Positions 51,001-62,200 of a stretch of DNA of 64,000 nucleotides are shown one piece after another. How positions within the stretch are numbered: position 1 is the stretch's first letter; each line of letters opens with the position of its first letter. This DNA comes from Cinclus cinclus (Eukaryota > Chordata > Aves > Passeriformes > Cinclidae). Under the pieces are notes generated by a model that made no database searches, was not told the origin of the DNA, and saw only the letters and a program-made list of their open reading frames with translations. The stretch is from assembly GCF_963662255.1 (NCBI RefSeq), contig NC_085052.1, positions 35,536,654 through 35,600,653 on the forward strand. Reading direction: 5' to 3'. The position numbers and the translations under genes are program-made.

Positions 51001-51187
51001 GGACAAGGTTCCAGTGGTGCATATGAGAGGTATGCTAGGAAAAACTGTTTGGGTGAACCCTGCCTCCAGCAAAGACAATCCAATTCGGGGGGTGGTTTTT
51101 GCTCAAGGGCCAGGGTGTACCTGGTGGATCATGCAAAGGGATGGAAAGACCCGATGCATACCCCAAGGAGACCTTGTTTTAGGGTGA
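47912..51187 (+). CDS. pol: Pol: protease C-terminus, reverse transcriptase, RNase H, integrase
   Basis: An open frame of 1,091 codons ending at TGA 51185-51187. The ATG at 47,912 lies in the overlap with gag and is not the native start; real pol homology begins after about 48,138. The reverse transcriptase has Asp282 (TIDIANAFF), LPQG at 314-317 and YIDD at 344-347. RNase H has Asp655 (TDGS), Glu693, Asp717 (YTDSW) and Asp768. Integrase has a zinc-binding His814-His819-Cys848-Cys851 set and a catalytic Asp881, Asp940, Glu976 with exactly 35 residues between the last two. A short C-terminal domain (GKTVWVNP...) follows. No dUTPase is present. All RT, RNase H and integrase catalytic residues survive, consistent with a young insertion. 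Strings such as AFTWRGVQYTWNRLPQG resemble class III/ERVL-type Pol. The protein would normally be made as a Gag-Pro-Pol fusion. Confidence 0.93.
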   Translation: MQGITKGRMICQIPLREPLTSMPRKEIITSARGALPLARERHGKTGSFGRCGSDGLAHQSHKNIGHQLTLVHRSPLIPSEHVGEEPVSIAGVTGGSQELTLLEAEVSLTGKEWQKHPIVTGPEAPCILGIDFLRNGYYKDPKGLRWAFGIAAVETESIKQLNTLLGLSENPSVVGLLKVKEQQVPIATSTMHHRQYRTNRDAVIPIHKMIRELEGQGVVSKTHSPFNSPIWPVRKSDGEWRLTVDYCALNEVTPPLSAAVPDMLELQYELESKAAKWYATIDIANAFFSIPLAAECRPQFAFTWRGVQYTWNRLPQGWKHSPTICHGLIQAALEKGEAPEHLQYIDDIIVWGNTAMEVFEKGEKIIQILLGAGFAIKRSKVKGPAREIQVLGVKWQDGRRQIPTEVIIKITTMSPPTNKKETQDFLGAIGFWRMHIPEYSQIVSPLYLVTWKKNEFHWGPEQQQAFAQIKQEIAHAVALGPVRTGPEVKNVLYSAAGNKGLSWSLWQKVPGETRGRPLGFWSRSYRGSEANYTPTEKEILAAYEGVQAASEVIGTEAQLLLAPRLPVLGWMFKGKVPSHHATDATWSKWIALITQPARIGNPNCPGILEIITNWPEGENFGLAAEEDQEQVTRADEAPPYNQLPADETRYALFTDGSCRIVGMNRKWKAAVWSPTRQVAQATEGEGGSSQLAELKAVQLALDIAEREKWPKLYLYTDSWMVANALWGWLERWKKANWQCRGKPIWAADEWKDIASRVEKLPVKVRHVDAHVSKSQANEEHQHNEQVDQAARIEVSQIDLDWQQNGELFLAQWAHDASGHQGRDATYKWARDRGVDLTMDSISQVIHDCETCAAIKQAKRVKPLWYGGRWSKSKYGEAWQIDYITLPQTRQGKRYVLTMVEATIGWLETYPVPHATARNTILGLEKQVLWRHGTPERIESDNGTHFKNSLISTWAREHGIEWVYHIPYHAPAAGTVEWCNGLLKTTLKALGWGTFKNWEINLLKATGLVNTRGSTNRAGPAQSESLRTPDGDKVPVVHMRGMLGKTVWVNPASSKDNPIRGVVFAQGPGCTWWIMQRDGKTRCIPQGDLVLG
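48007..48225 (+). pseudogene. pro: Protease N-terminal part, frame-disrupted
   Basis: After the Gag TAG the same frame stays open to TGA 48223-48225. It contains the aspartic protease active-site triad Asp-Thr-Gly at 48115-48123, in the context SVDTGSQV. The C-terminal protease part, including the ILGIDFL motif near 48,290, lies in the next frame, that of pol. A run of six Cs at 48132-48137 lies just after the active site and is the likeliest place for the change of frame. In this copy one uninterrupted reading therefore cannot encode the whole protease. A homopolymer sequencing error is a real alternative. The UAG before it is followed by a GC-rich stretch, as at readthrough sites of some retroviruses, but this is untested. 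Confidence 0.7.
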
Positions 51188-51293
51188 ACTACCTACAATA
51201 GTGTGCGTGTATCTGTAACTGTATGGATGTCTATAATTTGAAGATTTTTAATTTGATTTGGCATGATGGTAGGGGAAAATTCGGGGTGGATAA
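51188..51293 (+). other. ERV 3' region with polypurine tract, no env
   Basis: Only 106 bp lie between the pol stop and the 3' LTR. AGGGGAAAA (51271-51279) and GGGGTGGA (51283-51290), just before the LTR, form a purine-rich tract that is the likely plus-strand primer. There is no room for env. Confidence 0.8.
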
Positions 51294-51986
51294 TGTTGAG
51301 GGTTAGTTCTTTCTTTTTTTTTTCCCTCTGTGGAATTTTCCCCATTGTCATGCTAAGATACCTGTTGACTGGGCCCTGGTGACAAGGGGGAGGGGACGGG
51401 AGGGAAGAAGCAAGCCCCGCAAGATTCAAACAGCCAGAAGAGGAAGCGGAAGGCTGGGCCTCGCCCCATTTTCCCCCGCGGAGTTCGGATGAGAAGGATG
51501 ATCGCCGCCAGTGTCCCATCCCTGCGTCGGGAAACCACCATCGGACCCTGCCCGGCTGTCTTCTCGCTGTGAACTACCACCATCCAGCACTCTGCTGATC
51601 ACCGGGACCGACACCGTGAGCGGAGGGCTCTCTCTCCATCTCTCTCACCCCCTGGGACAGCGCTGCCATCACCCCCAGCCCTCCTGCAGCTCTGCGGGAC
51701 CTGCCCGCCCCCAGCACCGGGAACTGCAGCTCAGGGAAAAGGTGCCTGCAGCCAAAAAACACTGGGACTGAGTTACTGTTCTGTTTATGGGTAATTTCAT
51801 AGCTGTTGTTGTTCTTGTTTGTCTTGTTAAATATACTAGTAAAGAACTCTTATTCCTACCACCATATCTTTGCCTGAGAGCTCTCTTAATTCCAAAACTA
51901 TAATAATCGGAAGAATCACATTTTCTTTCAGTCCAAGAGGAAGCTTCTGCTTTCCTTGGCAAACACCTGGCCTTCAAACCAGGACA
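51294..51986 (+). repeat. 3' LTR of the ERV
   Basis: 693 bp, with the same ends as the 5' LTR. By direct comparison there are 15 substitutions and one extra base in a C run near 51,470. About half of the substitutions are CG/TG or CG/CA, the pattern of methylated CpG decay. Confidence 0.95.
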
Positions 51987-51991
51987 CACAA
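51987..51991. repeat. Target-site duplication, right copy (CACAA)
   Basis: Five bases directly after the 3' LTR, one mismatch from CACCA at 45213-45217. The satellite resumes in phase with TGGAGGCCAAG. Confidence 0.85.
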
Positions 51992-53242
51992 TGGAGGCCA
52001 AGAATCAAATGATTCATTGTGACATCAAATGGCCTAAAAGGACATGGGATGCATTGTGACAGCACAGAGGTTAAGAGAAGCAAGGAACCATTGTGACCCA
52101 ATGCAGGCTAACAATCTAATGATCCCTTTTGACACCAACGGGCCTAAAAGGGGCAGGGATGTATTGTGAAAGCATGGGGCCCAATTAAAACCTGGTACAA
52201 TTACGCCACCATGGAGGCCAAGAATCAAATGATTCATTGTGACATCAAGTAGCCTAAAAGGGCATGGGATGCATTGTGACACCACAGAGGTGATGAGAAG
52301 CAAGGAACCATTGTGACCCAATGGAGGCTAACAATCTAAAGATCCCTTGTGACACCAATGGGCCTAAAAGGGCCAGGGATGGATTGTTACAGCTCGGGGA
52401 CCAATAGAAGCAAGGATCTATTATGCCACCGTGGAGGCCAAGAATCAAATGATTCATTGTGACATCAAGTGGCCTAAAAGTGCATGGGATGCATTGTGAC
52501 ACCACAGGGGTTAAGAGAAGCAAGGATCCATTGTGACCCAATGCAGGCTAACAATCTAATGATCCCTTGTGACACCAATGGGCCTAAAAGGGCCAGGGAC
52601 GAATTGTTAAAGCACGGGGACCAACAGAAGCAAGGATCTATTATACCACCATGGAGGCCAAGAATCAAATAATTCATTGTGACATCAAGTGGCCGAAAAG
52701 GGCATGGGATGCATTGTGACAGCAGAGGGGTTAAGAGAAGCAAGGAACCATTGTGACCCAATGCAGGCTAACAATCTAATAATCCCTTGTGACACCAATG
52801 GGCCTAAAATGGGCAGGGATGTATTGTGAAAGCATGGGGCCCAAGTAAAACCTGATACAATTATGCCACCATGGAGGCCAAGAATCAAATGATTCATTGT
52901 GACATCAAGTGGCCTAAAAGGGCATGGGATGCATTGTGACAGCACAGGGGTTAAGAGAAGCAAGGAACCATTGTGACCCAATGGAGGCTAACAATCTAAG
53001 AATCCCTTTTGACACCAGGGGGCGCAAAAGGACCACGGATGGACTCTGACAGCATGGGGACCTATAGAAGCAAGGAACCATTATGACACTATGAAGGCCA
53101 GGAATCAAATGGTTCATTGTAAGACCAAGTGGCCTAAAAGGGCTTGGAATGCATTGTGACACCACAGGGGTTAAGAGAAGCAAGGAACCATTGTGACCCA
53201 ATGCAGGCTAACAATCTAATGATCCCTTGTGGCACCCGGGGG

Positions 53243-56200
53243 TATAAAAAGGCCAGGGATGGATTGTTACATCACGGGGACCAGTAGAAGCAAGGATCTA
53301 TTATGCCACCATGGAGGCCAAGAATCAAATGATTCATTGTGACATCAAGTGGACTAAAAGGGCCTGGGATGCATTGTGACACCACAGGGGTTAAGAGAAG
53401 CAAGGAACCATTGTGACCCAATGCAGGCTAACAATCTAATGATCCCTTGTGGCACCAGGGGGTATAAAAAGGGCCATGGATGGATTGTTACAGCACGGGG
53501 ACCAATAGAAGCTAGGAACCATTATGACACCATGAAGGCCAAGAATCAAATGGTTCATTGTAAGACCAAGTGGCCTAAAGGGCATGGGATGCATTGTGAC
53601 AGCACAGAGGTTAAGAGAAGCAAGGAACCCTTGTGACCCAATGCAGGCTAACAATCTAATGATCCTTTTTGACACCAATGGGCCTAAAAGGGGCAGGGAT
53701 GAATTGTGAAAGCATGGGGCCCAAGTAAAACCTGGTATAATTATGCCACCATGGAGGCCAAGAATCAAATGATTCATTGTGACATCAAGTAGCCTAAAAG
53801 GGCATGGGATGCATTGTGACAGCACAGGGGTTAAGAGAAGCAAGGATCCATTGTGACCCAATGGAGGCTAATAATCCCAGGATCCCATTTGACACCAGGG
53901 TGCGTAAAAGGGCCAGGGATGAATTGTGACAGCATGGGGCCCAATAGAAACAAGGAACCATTATGAAACCATGGAGGCCAACAATCAAATGATTCATTGT
54001 GACATCAAGTGGCCTAAAAGGGCATGGGATGCATTGTGACACCACAGAGGTTAAGAGAAGCAAGGAACCATTGTGACCCAATGCAGGCAAACAATCTAAT
54101 GATCCTTTTTGACACCAATGGGCCTAAAAGGGCAGGGATGAATTGTGAAAGCATGGGGCCCAATTAAAACCTGGTACAATTACGCCACCATGGAGGCCAA
54201 GAATCAAATGATTCATTGTGACATCAAGTGGCCTAAAAGGGCATGGGATGCATTGTGACACCACAGGGGCTAAGAGAAGCAAGGAACCATTGTGACCCAA
54301 TGCAGGCTAACAATCTAATGATCCCTTTTGACACCAATGGGCCTAAAAGGGCCAGGGATGAATTGTTACAGCACGGGGACCAATAGAAGCAAGGATCTAT
54401 TATGCCACCATGGAGGCCAAGAATCCAATAATTCATTGTGACATCATGTGGCCTAAAAGGGCATGGGATGCATTGTGACAGCACAGGGGTTAAGGGAAGC
54501 AAGGAACCATTGTGACCCAATGCAGGCTAACAATCTAATGATCCCTTGTGACAGCAATGGGCCTAAAAGGGGCAGGGATGAATTGTGAAAGCATGGGGCC
54601 CAAGTAAACCCTGGTACAATTATGCCACCATGGAGGCCAAGAATCAAATGATTCATTGTGACATCAAGTTGGCTAAAAGGGCATGGGATGCATTGTGACA
54701 CCACAGGGGTTAAGAGAAGCAAGGAACCATTGTGACCCAATGCAGGCTAACAATCTAAGAATCCCTTTTGACACCAGGTGGCGCAAAAGGACCACGGATC
54801 GACTCTGACAACATGGGGACCTATGGAAGCAAGGAACCATTATGACACCATGAAGGCCAAGAATCAAATAGTTCACTGTAAGACCAAGCGGCCTAAAAGG
54901 GCTTGGAATGCATTGTGACACCACAGAGGTTAAGACAAGCAAGGAACCATTGTGACCCAATGCAGGCTAGCAATCTAATGATCCCTTGTGGCACCAGGGG
55001 GTATAAAAAGGGCCAGGGATGGATTGTTACAGCATGGGGACCAATAGAAGCAAGGATCTATTATGCCACCATGGAGGCCAATAATCAAATGATTCATTGT
55101 GACATCAAGTGGCCTAAAAGGGCATGGGATGCATTGTGACAGCACAGGGGTTAAGAGAAGCAAGGATCCATTATGACCCAATGGAGGCTAACAATCTAAT
55201 AATCCCTTGTGACACCAATGGGCCTAAAAGGGGCAGGGATGAATTGTGAAAGCATGGGGCCCAATTAAAACCTGGTACAATGACGCCACCATGGAGGCCA
55301 AGAATCAAATGATTCATTGTGACATCAAGTGGCCTAAAAGGGCATGGGATGCATTGTGACAGCACAGGGGTTAAGAGAAGCAAGGATCCATTGTGACCCA
55401 ATGGAGGCTAATAATCCCAGGATCCCATTTGACACCAGGGGGCGTAAAAGGGCCAGGGATGAATTGTGACAGCATGGGGCCCAATAGAAACAAGGAACCA
55501 TTATGACACCATGGAGGCCAAGAATCAAATGATTCATTGTGACATCATGTGCCCTAAAAGGGCATGGGATGCATTGTGACAGCACAGGGGTTAAGAGAAG
55601 CAAGGAACCATTGTGACCCAATGCAGGCTAACAATCTAATGATCCCTTTTGACACCAATGGGCCTAAAAGGGGCAGGGATGAATTGTGAAAGCATGGGGC
55701 CCAATTAAAACCTGGTACAATTACGCCACCACGGAGGCCAAGAATCAAATGATTCATTGTGACATCAAGTGGCCTAAAAGGGCATGGGATGCATTGTGAC
55801 AGCACAGGGGTTAAGAGAAGCAAGGATCCATTGCGACCCAATGGAGTCTAATAATCCCAGGATCCCATTTGACTACCAGGGGGCGTAAAAGGGCCAGGGA
55901 TGAATTGTGACAGCATGGGGCCCAATAGAAACAAGGAACCATTATGACACCATGGAGGCCAAGAATCAAATGATTCATTGTGACATCAAGTGGCCGAAAA
56001 GGGCATGGGATGCATTGTGACACCCCAGGGGTTAAGAGAAGCAAGGAACCATTGTGACCCAATGCAGGCTAACAATCTAATGATCCCTTGTGACACCAAT
56101 GGGCCTAAAAGGGCCAGGGATGAATTGTGAAAGCATGGGGCCCAAGTAAAACCTGGTACAATTATGCCACCATGGAGGCCAAGAATCAAATGATTCATTG

Positions 56201-59200
56201 TGACATCAAGTGGCCTAAAAGGGCATGGGATGCATTGTGACAGCACAGGTGTTAAGAGAAGCAAGGAACCATTGTGACCCAATGCAGGCTAACAATCTAA
56301 TGATCCCTTGTGACACCAGGGGGCGCAAAAGGACCACGGATCGACTCTGACAGCATGGGGACCTATGGAAGCAAGGAACCATTATGACACCATGAAGGCC
56401 AAGAATCAAATGGTTCATTGTAAGACCAAGTGGCCTAAAAGGGCTTGGAATGCATTGTGACACCACAGAGGTTAAGAGAAGCAAGGAACCATTGTGACCC
56501 AATGCAGGCTAACAATCTAATGATCCCTTGTGGCACCAGGGGGTATAAAAAGGGCCAGGGATGGATTGTTACAGCACAGGGACCAATAGAAGCAAGGATC
56601 TATTATGCCTCCGTGGAGGCCAAGAATCAAATGATTCATTGTGACATCAAGTGGCCTAAAAGGGCATGGGATGCATTGTGACAGCACAGGGGTTAAGAGA
56701 AGCAAGGAACCATTGTGACCCAATGGAGGCTAACAATCTAATAATCCCTTGTGCAACCAATGGGCGTAAAAGGGGCAGTGATGAATTGTGAAAGCATGGG
56801 GCCCAATTAAAACCTGGTACAATTACGCCACCATGGAGGCCAAGAATCAAATGATTCATTGCGACATCAAGTGGCCTTAAAGGGCATGGGATGCATTGTG
56901 ACAGCACAGGGGTTAAGAGAAGCAAGGAACCATTGTGACCCAATGCAGGCTAACAATCTAAGAATCCCTTTTGAAACCAGGGGGCGCAAAAGGACCACGG
57001 ATGAACTCTGACATCAAGGGGACCAATAGAATCAAGGAAACATTATGACACCATGAAGGCCAAGAATCAAATGGTTCATTGTGACATCAAGTGTCCTAAA
57101 AAGGCTTGGAATGCATTGTGACACCACAGAGGTTAAGAGAAGCAAGGAACCATTGTGACCCAATGCAGGCTAACAATCTAATGATCCCTTGTGACACCAA
57201 TGGGCCTAAAAGGGGCAGGGATGAATTGTGAAAGCATGGGGCCCAATTAAACCCTGGTACAAATATGCCACCATGGAGGCCAAGAATCAAATGATTCATT
57301 GTGACATCAAGTGGCCTAAAAGTGCATGGGATGCATTGTGACACCACAGGGGTTAAGAGAAGCAAGGAACCATTGTGACCCAATGGAGGCTAACAATCTA
57401 AGAATCCCTTTTGACACCAAGGGGCGCAAAAGGTCCACGGATGAACTCTGACAGCAAGGGGACCTATAGAAGCAAGGAACCATTATGACACCATGTAGGC
57501 CAAGAATCAAATGGTTCATTGTAAGACCAAGTGGCCTAAAAGGGCTTGGAATGCATTGTGACACCACAGAGGTTAAGAGAAGCAAGGAACCATTGTGACC
57601 CAATGCAGGCTAGCAATCTAATGATCCCTTGTGGCACCAGGGGGTATAAAAAGGGCCAGGGATGGATTGTTACAGCACGGGGACCAATAGAAGCAAGGAT
57701 CTATTATGCCACCGTGGAGGCCAAGAATCAAATGATTCATTGTGACATCAAGTGGCCTAAAAGTGCATGGGATGCATTGTGACAGCACAGGGGTTAAGAG
57801 AAGCAAGGATCCATTGTGACCCAATGGAGGCTAATAATCCCAGGATCCCATTTGACACCAGGGGGCGTAAAAGGGCCAGGGATGAATTGTGACAGCATGG
57901 GGCCCAATAGAAACAAGGAACCATTATGACACCATGGAGGCCAAGAATCAAAAGATTCATTGTGACATCAAGAGGCCTAAAAGGGCATGGGATGCATTGT
58001 GACACCACAGAGGTTAAGAGAAGCAAGGAACCATTGTGACCCAATACAGGCTAACAATCTAATGATCCCTTGTGACACCAATGGTCCTAAAAGGGGCAGG
58101 GATGAATTGTGAAAGCATGGGGCCCAAGTAAAACCTGGTACAATTATGCCACCATGGAGGCCAAGAATCAAATGATTCATTTTGACATCAAGTGGCCTAA
58201 AAGTGCATGGGATGCATTGTGACAGCACAGGGGTTAAGAGAAGCAAGGAACCATTGTGACCCAATGCAGGCTAACAATCTAAGAATCCCTTTTGACACCA
58301 GGGGGCGCAAAAGGACGACAGATCGACTCTTACAGCATGGGGCCCTATGGAAGCAAGGAACCATTATGACACCATGAAGGCCAAGAATCAAATGATTCAT
58401 TGTAAGACCAAGTGGCCTAAAAGGGCTTGGCATGCATTGTGACACCACAGAGGTTAAGAGAAGCAAGGAACCATTGTGACCCAATGCAGGCTAACAATCT
58501 AATGATCACGTGTGGCACCAGGGGGGTATAAAAAGGGCCAGGGATGGATTGTTACAGCACGGGGACCAATAGAAGCAAGGATCTATTATGCCACCGTGGA
58601 GGCCAAGAATCAAAAGATTCATTGTGACATCAAGTGGCCTAAAAGGGCATGGGATGCATTGTGACAGCACAGGGGTTAGGAGAAGCAAGGAACCAATGTG
58701 ACCCAATGGAGGCTAATAATCCCAGGATCCCATTTGACTACCAGGGGGCGTAAAAGGGCCAGGGATGAATTGTGACAGCATGGGGCCCAATAGAAACAAG
58801 GAACCATTATGACACCATGGAGGCCAAGAATCAAATGATTCATTGTGACATCAAGTGGCCTAAAAGGGCATGGGATGTATTGTGACACCCCAGGGGTTAA
58901 GAGAAGCAAGGAACCATTGTGACCCAATGCAGGCTAACAATCTAATGATCCCTTGTGACACCAATGGGCCTAAAACGGGCAGGGATGAATTGTGAAAGCA
59001 TGGGGCCCAAGTAAAACCTGGTACAATTATGCCACCATGGAGGCCAAGAATCAAATGATTCATTGTGACATCAAGTGGCCTAAAAGGGCATGGGATGCAT
59101 TGTGACACCACAGGGGCTAAGAGAAGCAAGGAACCATTGTGACCCAATGTATGCTAACAATCTAAGAATCCCTTTTGACACCAGGGGGCGCAAAAGGACC

Positions 59201-62200
59201 ACGGATGAACCTTGACAGCATGGGAACCTATGGAAGCAAGGAACCATTATGACACCATGAAGGCCAAGAATCAAATGGTTCATTGTAAGACCAAGTGGCC
59301 TAAAAGGGCTTGGAATGCATTGTGACACCACAGAGGTTAAGAGAAGCAAGGAACCATTGTGACCCAACGCAGGCTAGCCATCTAATGATCCCTTGTGGCA
59401 CCAGGGGGTATAAAAAGGGCCAGGGATGGATTGTTACAGCACGGGGACCAATAGAAGCAAGGATCTATTATGCCTCCGTGGAGGCCAAGAATCAAATGAT
59501 TCATTGTGACATCAAGTGGCCTAAAAGGGCATGGGATGCATTGTGACAGCACAGGGGTTAAGAGAAGCAAGGAACCATTGTGACCCAATGTATGCTAACA
59601 ATCTAAGAATCCCTTTTCACACCAGGGGGCGCAAAAGGACCACAGATCGACTCTGACAGCATGGGGACCTATGGAAGCAAGGAACCATTATGACACCATG
59701 AAGGCCAATAATCAAATGGTTCATTGTAAGACCAAGTGGCCTAAATGGGCTTGGAATGCATTGTGACACCACAGAGGTTAAGAGAAGCAAGGAACCATTG
59801 TGACCCAACGCAGGCTAACCATCTAATGATCCCATGTGGCACCAGGGGTTATAAAAAGGGCCAGGGATGGATTGTTACAGCACGGGGACCAATAGAAGCA
59901 AGGATCTATTATGACACCATGGAGGCCAAGAATCAAATGATTCATTGTTACATCAAGTGGCCTAAAAGGGCATGGGATGCATTGTGCCACCACAGGGGTT
60001 AAGAGAAGCAAGGATCCATTGTGACCCAATGGAGGCTAATAATCCCAGGATCCCATTTGACACCAGGGGGCGTAAAAGGGCCAGGGATGAATTGTGACAG
60101 CATGGGGCCCAATAGAAACAAGGAACCATTATGATACCATGGAGGCCAAGAATCAAATGATTCATTGTGACATCAAGTGGCCTAAAAGGGCATGGGATGC
60201 ATTGTGACAGCACAGGGGTTAAGAGAAGCAAGGAACCATTGTGACCCAATGCAGGCTAACAATCTAATGATCCCTTGTGACACCAATGGGCCTAAAAGGG
60301 GCAGGGATGAATTGTGAAAGCATGGGGCCCAAGTAAAACCTGGTACAATTATGCCACAATGGAGGCCAAGAATCAAATGATTCATTGTGACATCAAGTGG
60401 CCTAAAAGGGCATGGGATGCATTGTGACAGCACAGGGGTTAAGAGAAGCAAGGAACCATTGTGACCCAATGCAGGCTAACAATCTAAGAATCCCTTTTGA
60501 AACCAGGGGGCGCAAAAGGACCACGGATAAACTCTGACATCAAGGGGACCAATAGAAGCAAGGAAACATTAGGACACCATGAAGGCCAAGAATCAAATGG
60601 TTCATTGTAAGACCAAGTGGCCTAAAAGGGCTTGGAATGCATTGTGACACCACAGAGGTTAAGAGAAGCAGGGAACCATTGTGACCCAATGCAGGCTAGC
60701 AATCTAATGATCCCTTGTGGCGCCAGGGGGTATAAAAAGGGCCAGGGATGGATTGTTACAGCACGGGGACCAATAGATGCAAGGATCTATTATGCCACCG
60801 TGGAGGCCAAGAATCAAATGATTCATTGTGACATCAAGTGGCCTAAAAGGGCATGGGATGCATTGTGACAGCACAGGGGTTAGGAGAAGCAAGGAACCAT
60901 TGTGACCCAATGCAGGCTAACAATCTAAGAATCCCTTTTGACACCAGGGGGCGCAAAAGGACCACGGATGAACCTTGACAGCCTGGGAACCTATGGAAGC
61001 AAGGAACCATTATGACACCATGAAGGCCAAGAATCAAATGGTTCATTGTAAGACCAAGTGGCCTAAAAGGGCTTGGAATGCATTGTGACACCACAGAGGT
61101 TAAGAGAAGCAAGGAACCATTGTGACCCAATGCAGGCTAACCATCTAATGATCCCTTGTGGCACCAGGGGGTATAAAAAGGGCCAGGGATGGATTGTTAC
61201 AGCACGGGGACCAATAGAAGCAAGGATCTATTATGCCTCCGTGGAGGCCAAGAATCAAATGATTCATTGTGACATCAAGTGGCCTAAAAGGGCATGGGAT
61301 GCATTGTGACAGCACAGGGGTTAAGAGAAGCAAGGATCCATTATGACCCAATGGAGGCTAACAATCTAATAATCCCTTGTGACACCAATGGGCCTAAAAG
61401 GGGCAGGGATGAATTGTGAAAGCATGGGGCCCAATTAAAACCTGGTACAATTACGCCACCATGGAGGCCAAGAATCAAATGATTCATTGTGACATCAAGT
61501 GGCCTAAAAGGGCATGGGATGCATTGTGACAGCACAGGGGTTAAGAGAAGCAAGGATCCATTGTGACCCAATGGAGGCTAATAATCCCAGGATCCCATTT
61601 GACACCAGGGGGCGTAAAAGGGCCAGGGATGAATTGTGACAGCATGGGGCCCTATAGAAACAAGGAACCATTATGACACCATGGAGGCCAAGAATCAAAT
61701 GATTCATTGTGACATCATGTGCCCTAAAAGGGCATGGGATGCATTGTGACAGCACAGGGGTTAAGAGAAGCAAGGAACCATTGTGACCCAATGCAGGCTA
61801 ACAATCTAATGATCCCTTTTGACACCAATGGGCCTAAAAGGGGCAGGGATGAATTGTGAAAGCATGGGGCCCAATTAAAACCTGGTACAATTACGCCACC
61901 ACGGAGGCCAAGAATCAAATGATTCATTGTGACATCAAGTGGCCTAAAAGGGCATGGGATGCATTGTGACACCACAGGGGTTAAGAGAAGCAAGGATCCA
62001 TTGCGACCCAATGGAGTCTAATAATCCCAGGATCCCATTTGACTACCAGGGGGCGTAAAAGGGCCAGGGATGAATTGTGACAGCATGGGGCCCAATAGAA
62101 ACAAGGAACCATTATGACACCATGGAGGCCAAGAATCAAATGATTCATTGTGACATCAAGTGGCCGAAAAGGGCATGGGATGCATTGTGACACCCCAGGG

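Larger units (their letters stand above)
45218..51986 (+). mobile_element. Full-length env-less endogenous retrovirus, class III/ERVL-like
   Basis: A 6,769-bp provirus with LTRs of 692 and 693 bp, a Lys1,2-type primer binding site, gag, pro and pol, and a purine-rich tract before the 3' LTR. Only 106 bp separate the pol stop from the 3' LTR, so there is no env, and no dUTPase region is seen after integrase. The Pol motif style and missing env suggest the ERVL/spuma-related class III. The PBS matches the Lys1,2 site that foamy viruses use rather than the Leu site of mammalian ERV-L. Target duplications of 5 bp in all three copies of the family agree. The LTRs differ at 15 substitutions and one 1-bp indel, many at CpG sites. 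Two in-frame TAGs and one protease frameshift probably make this copy defective. Class assignment is inference; a Pol phylogeny would settle it. Confidence 0.93.
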
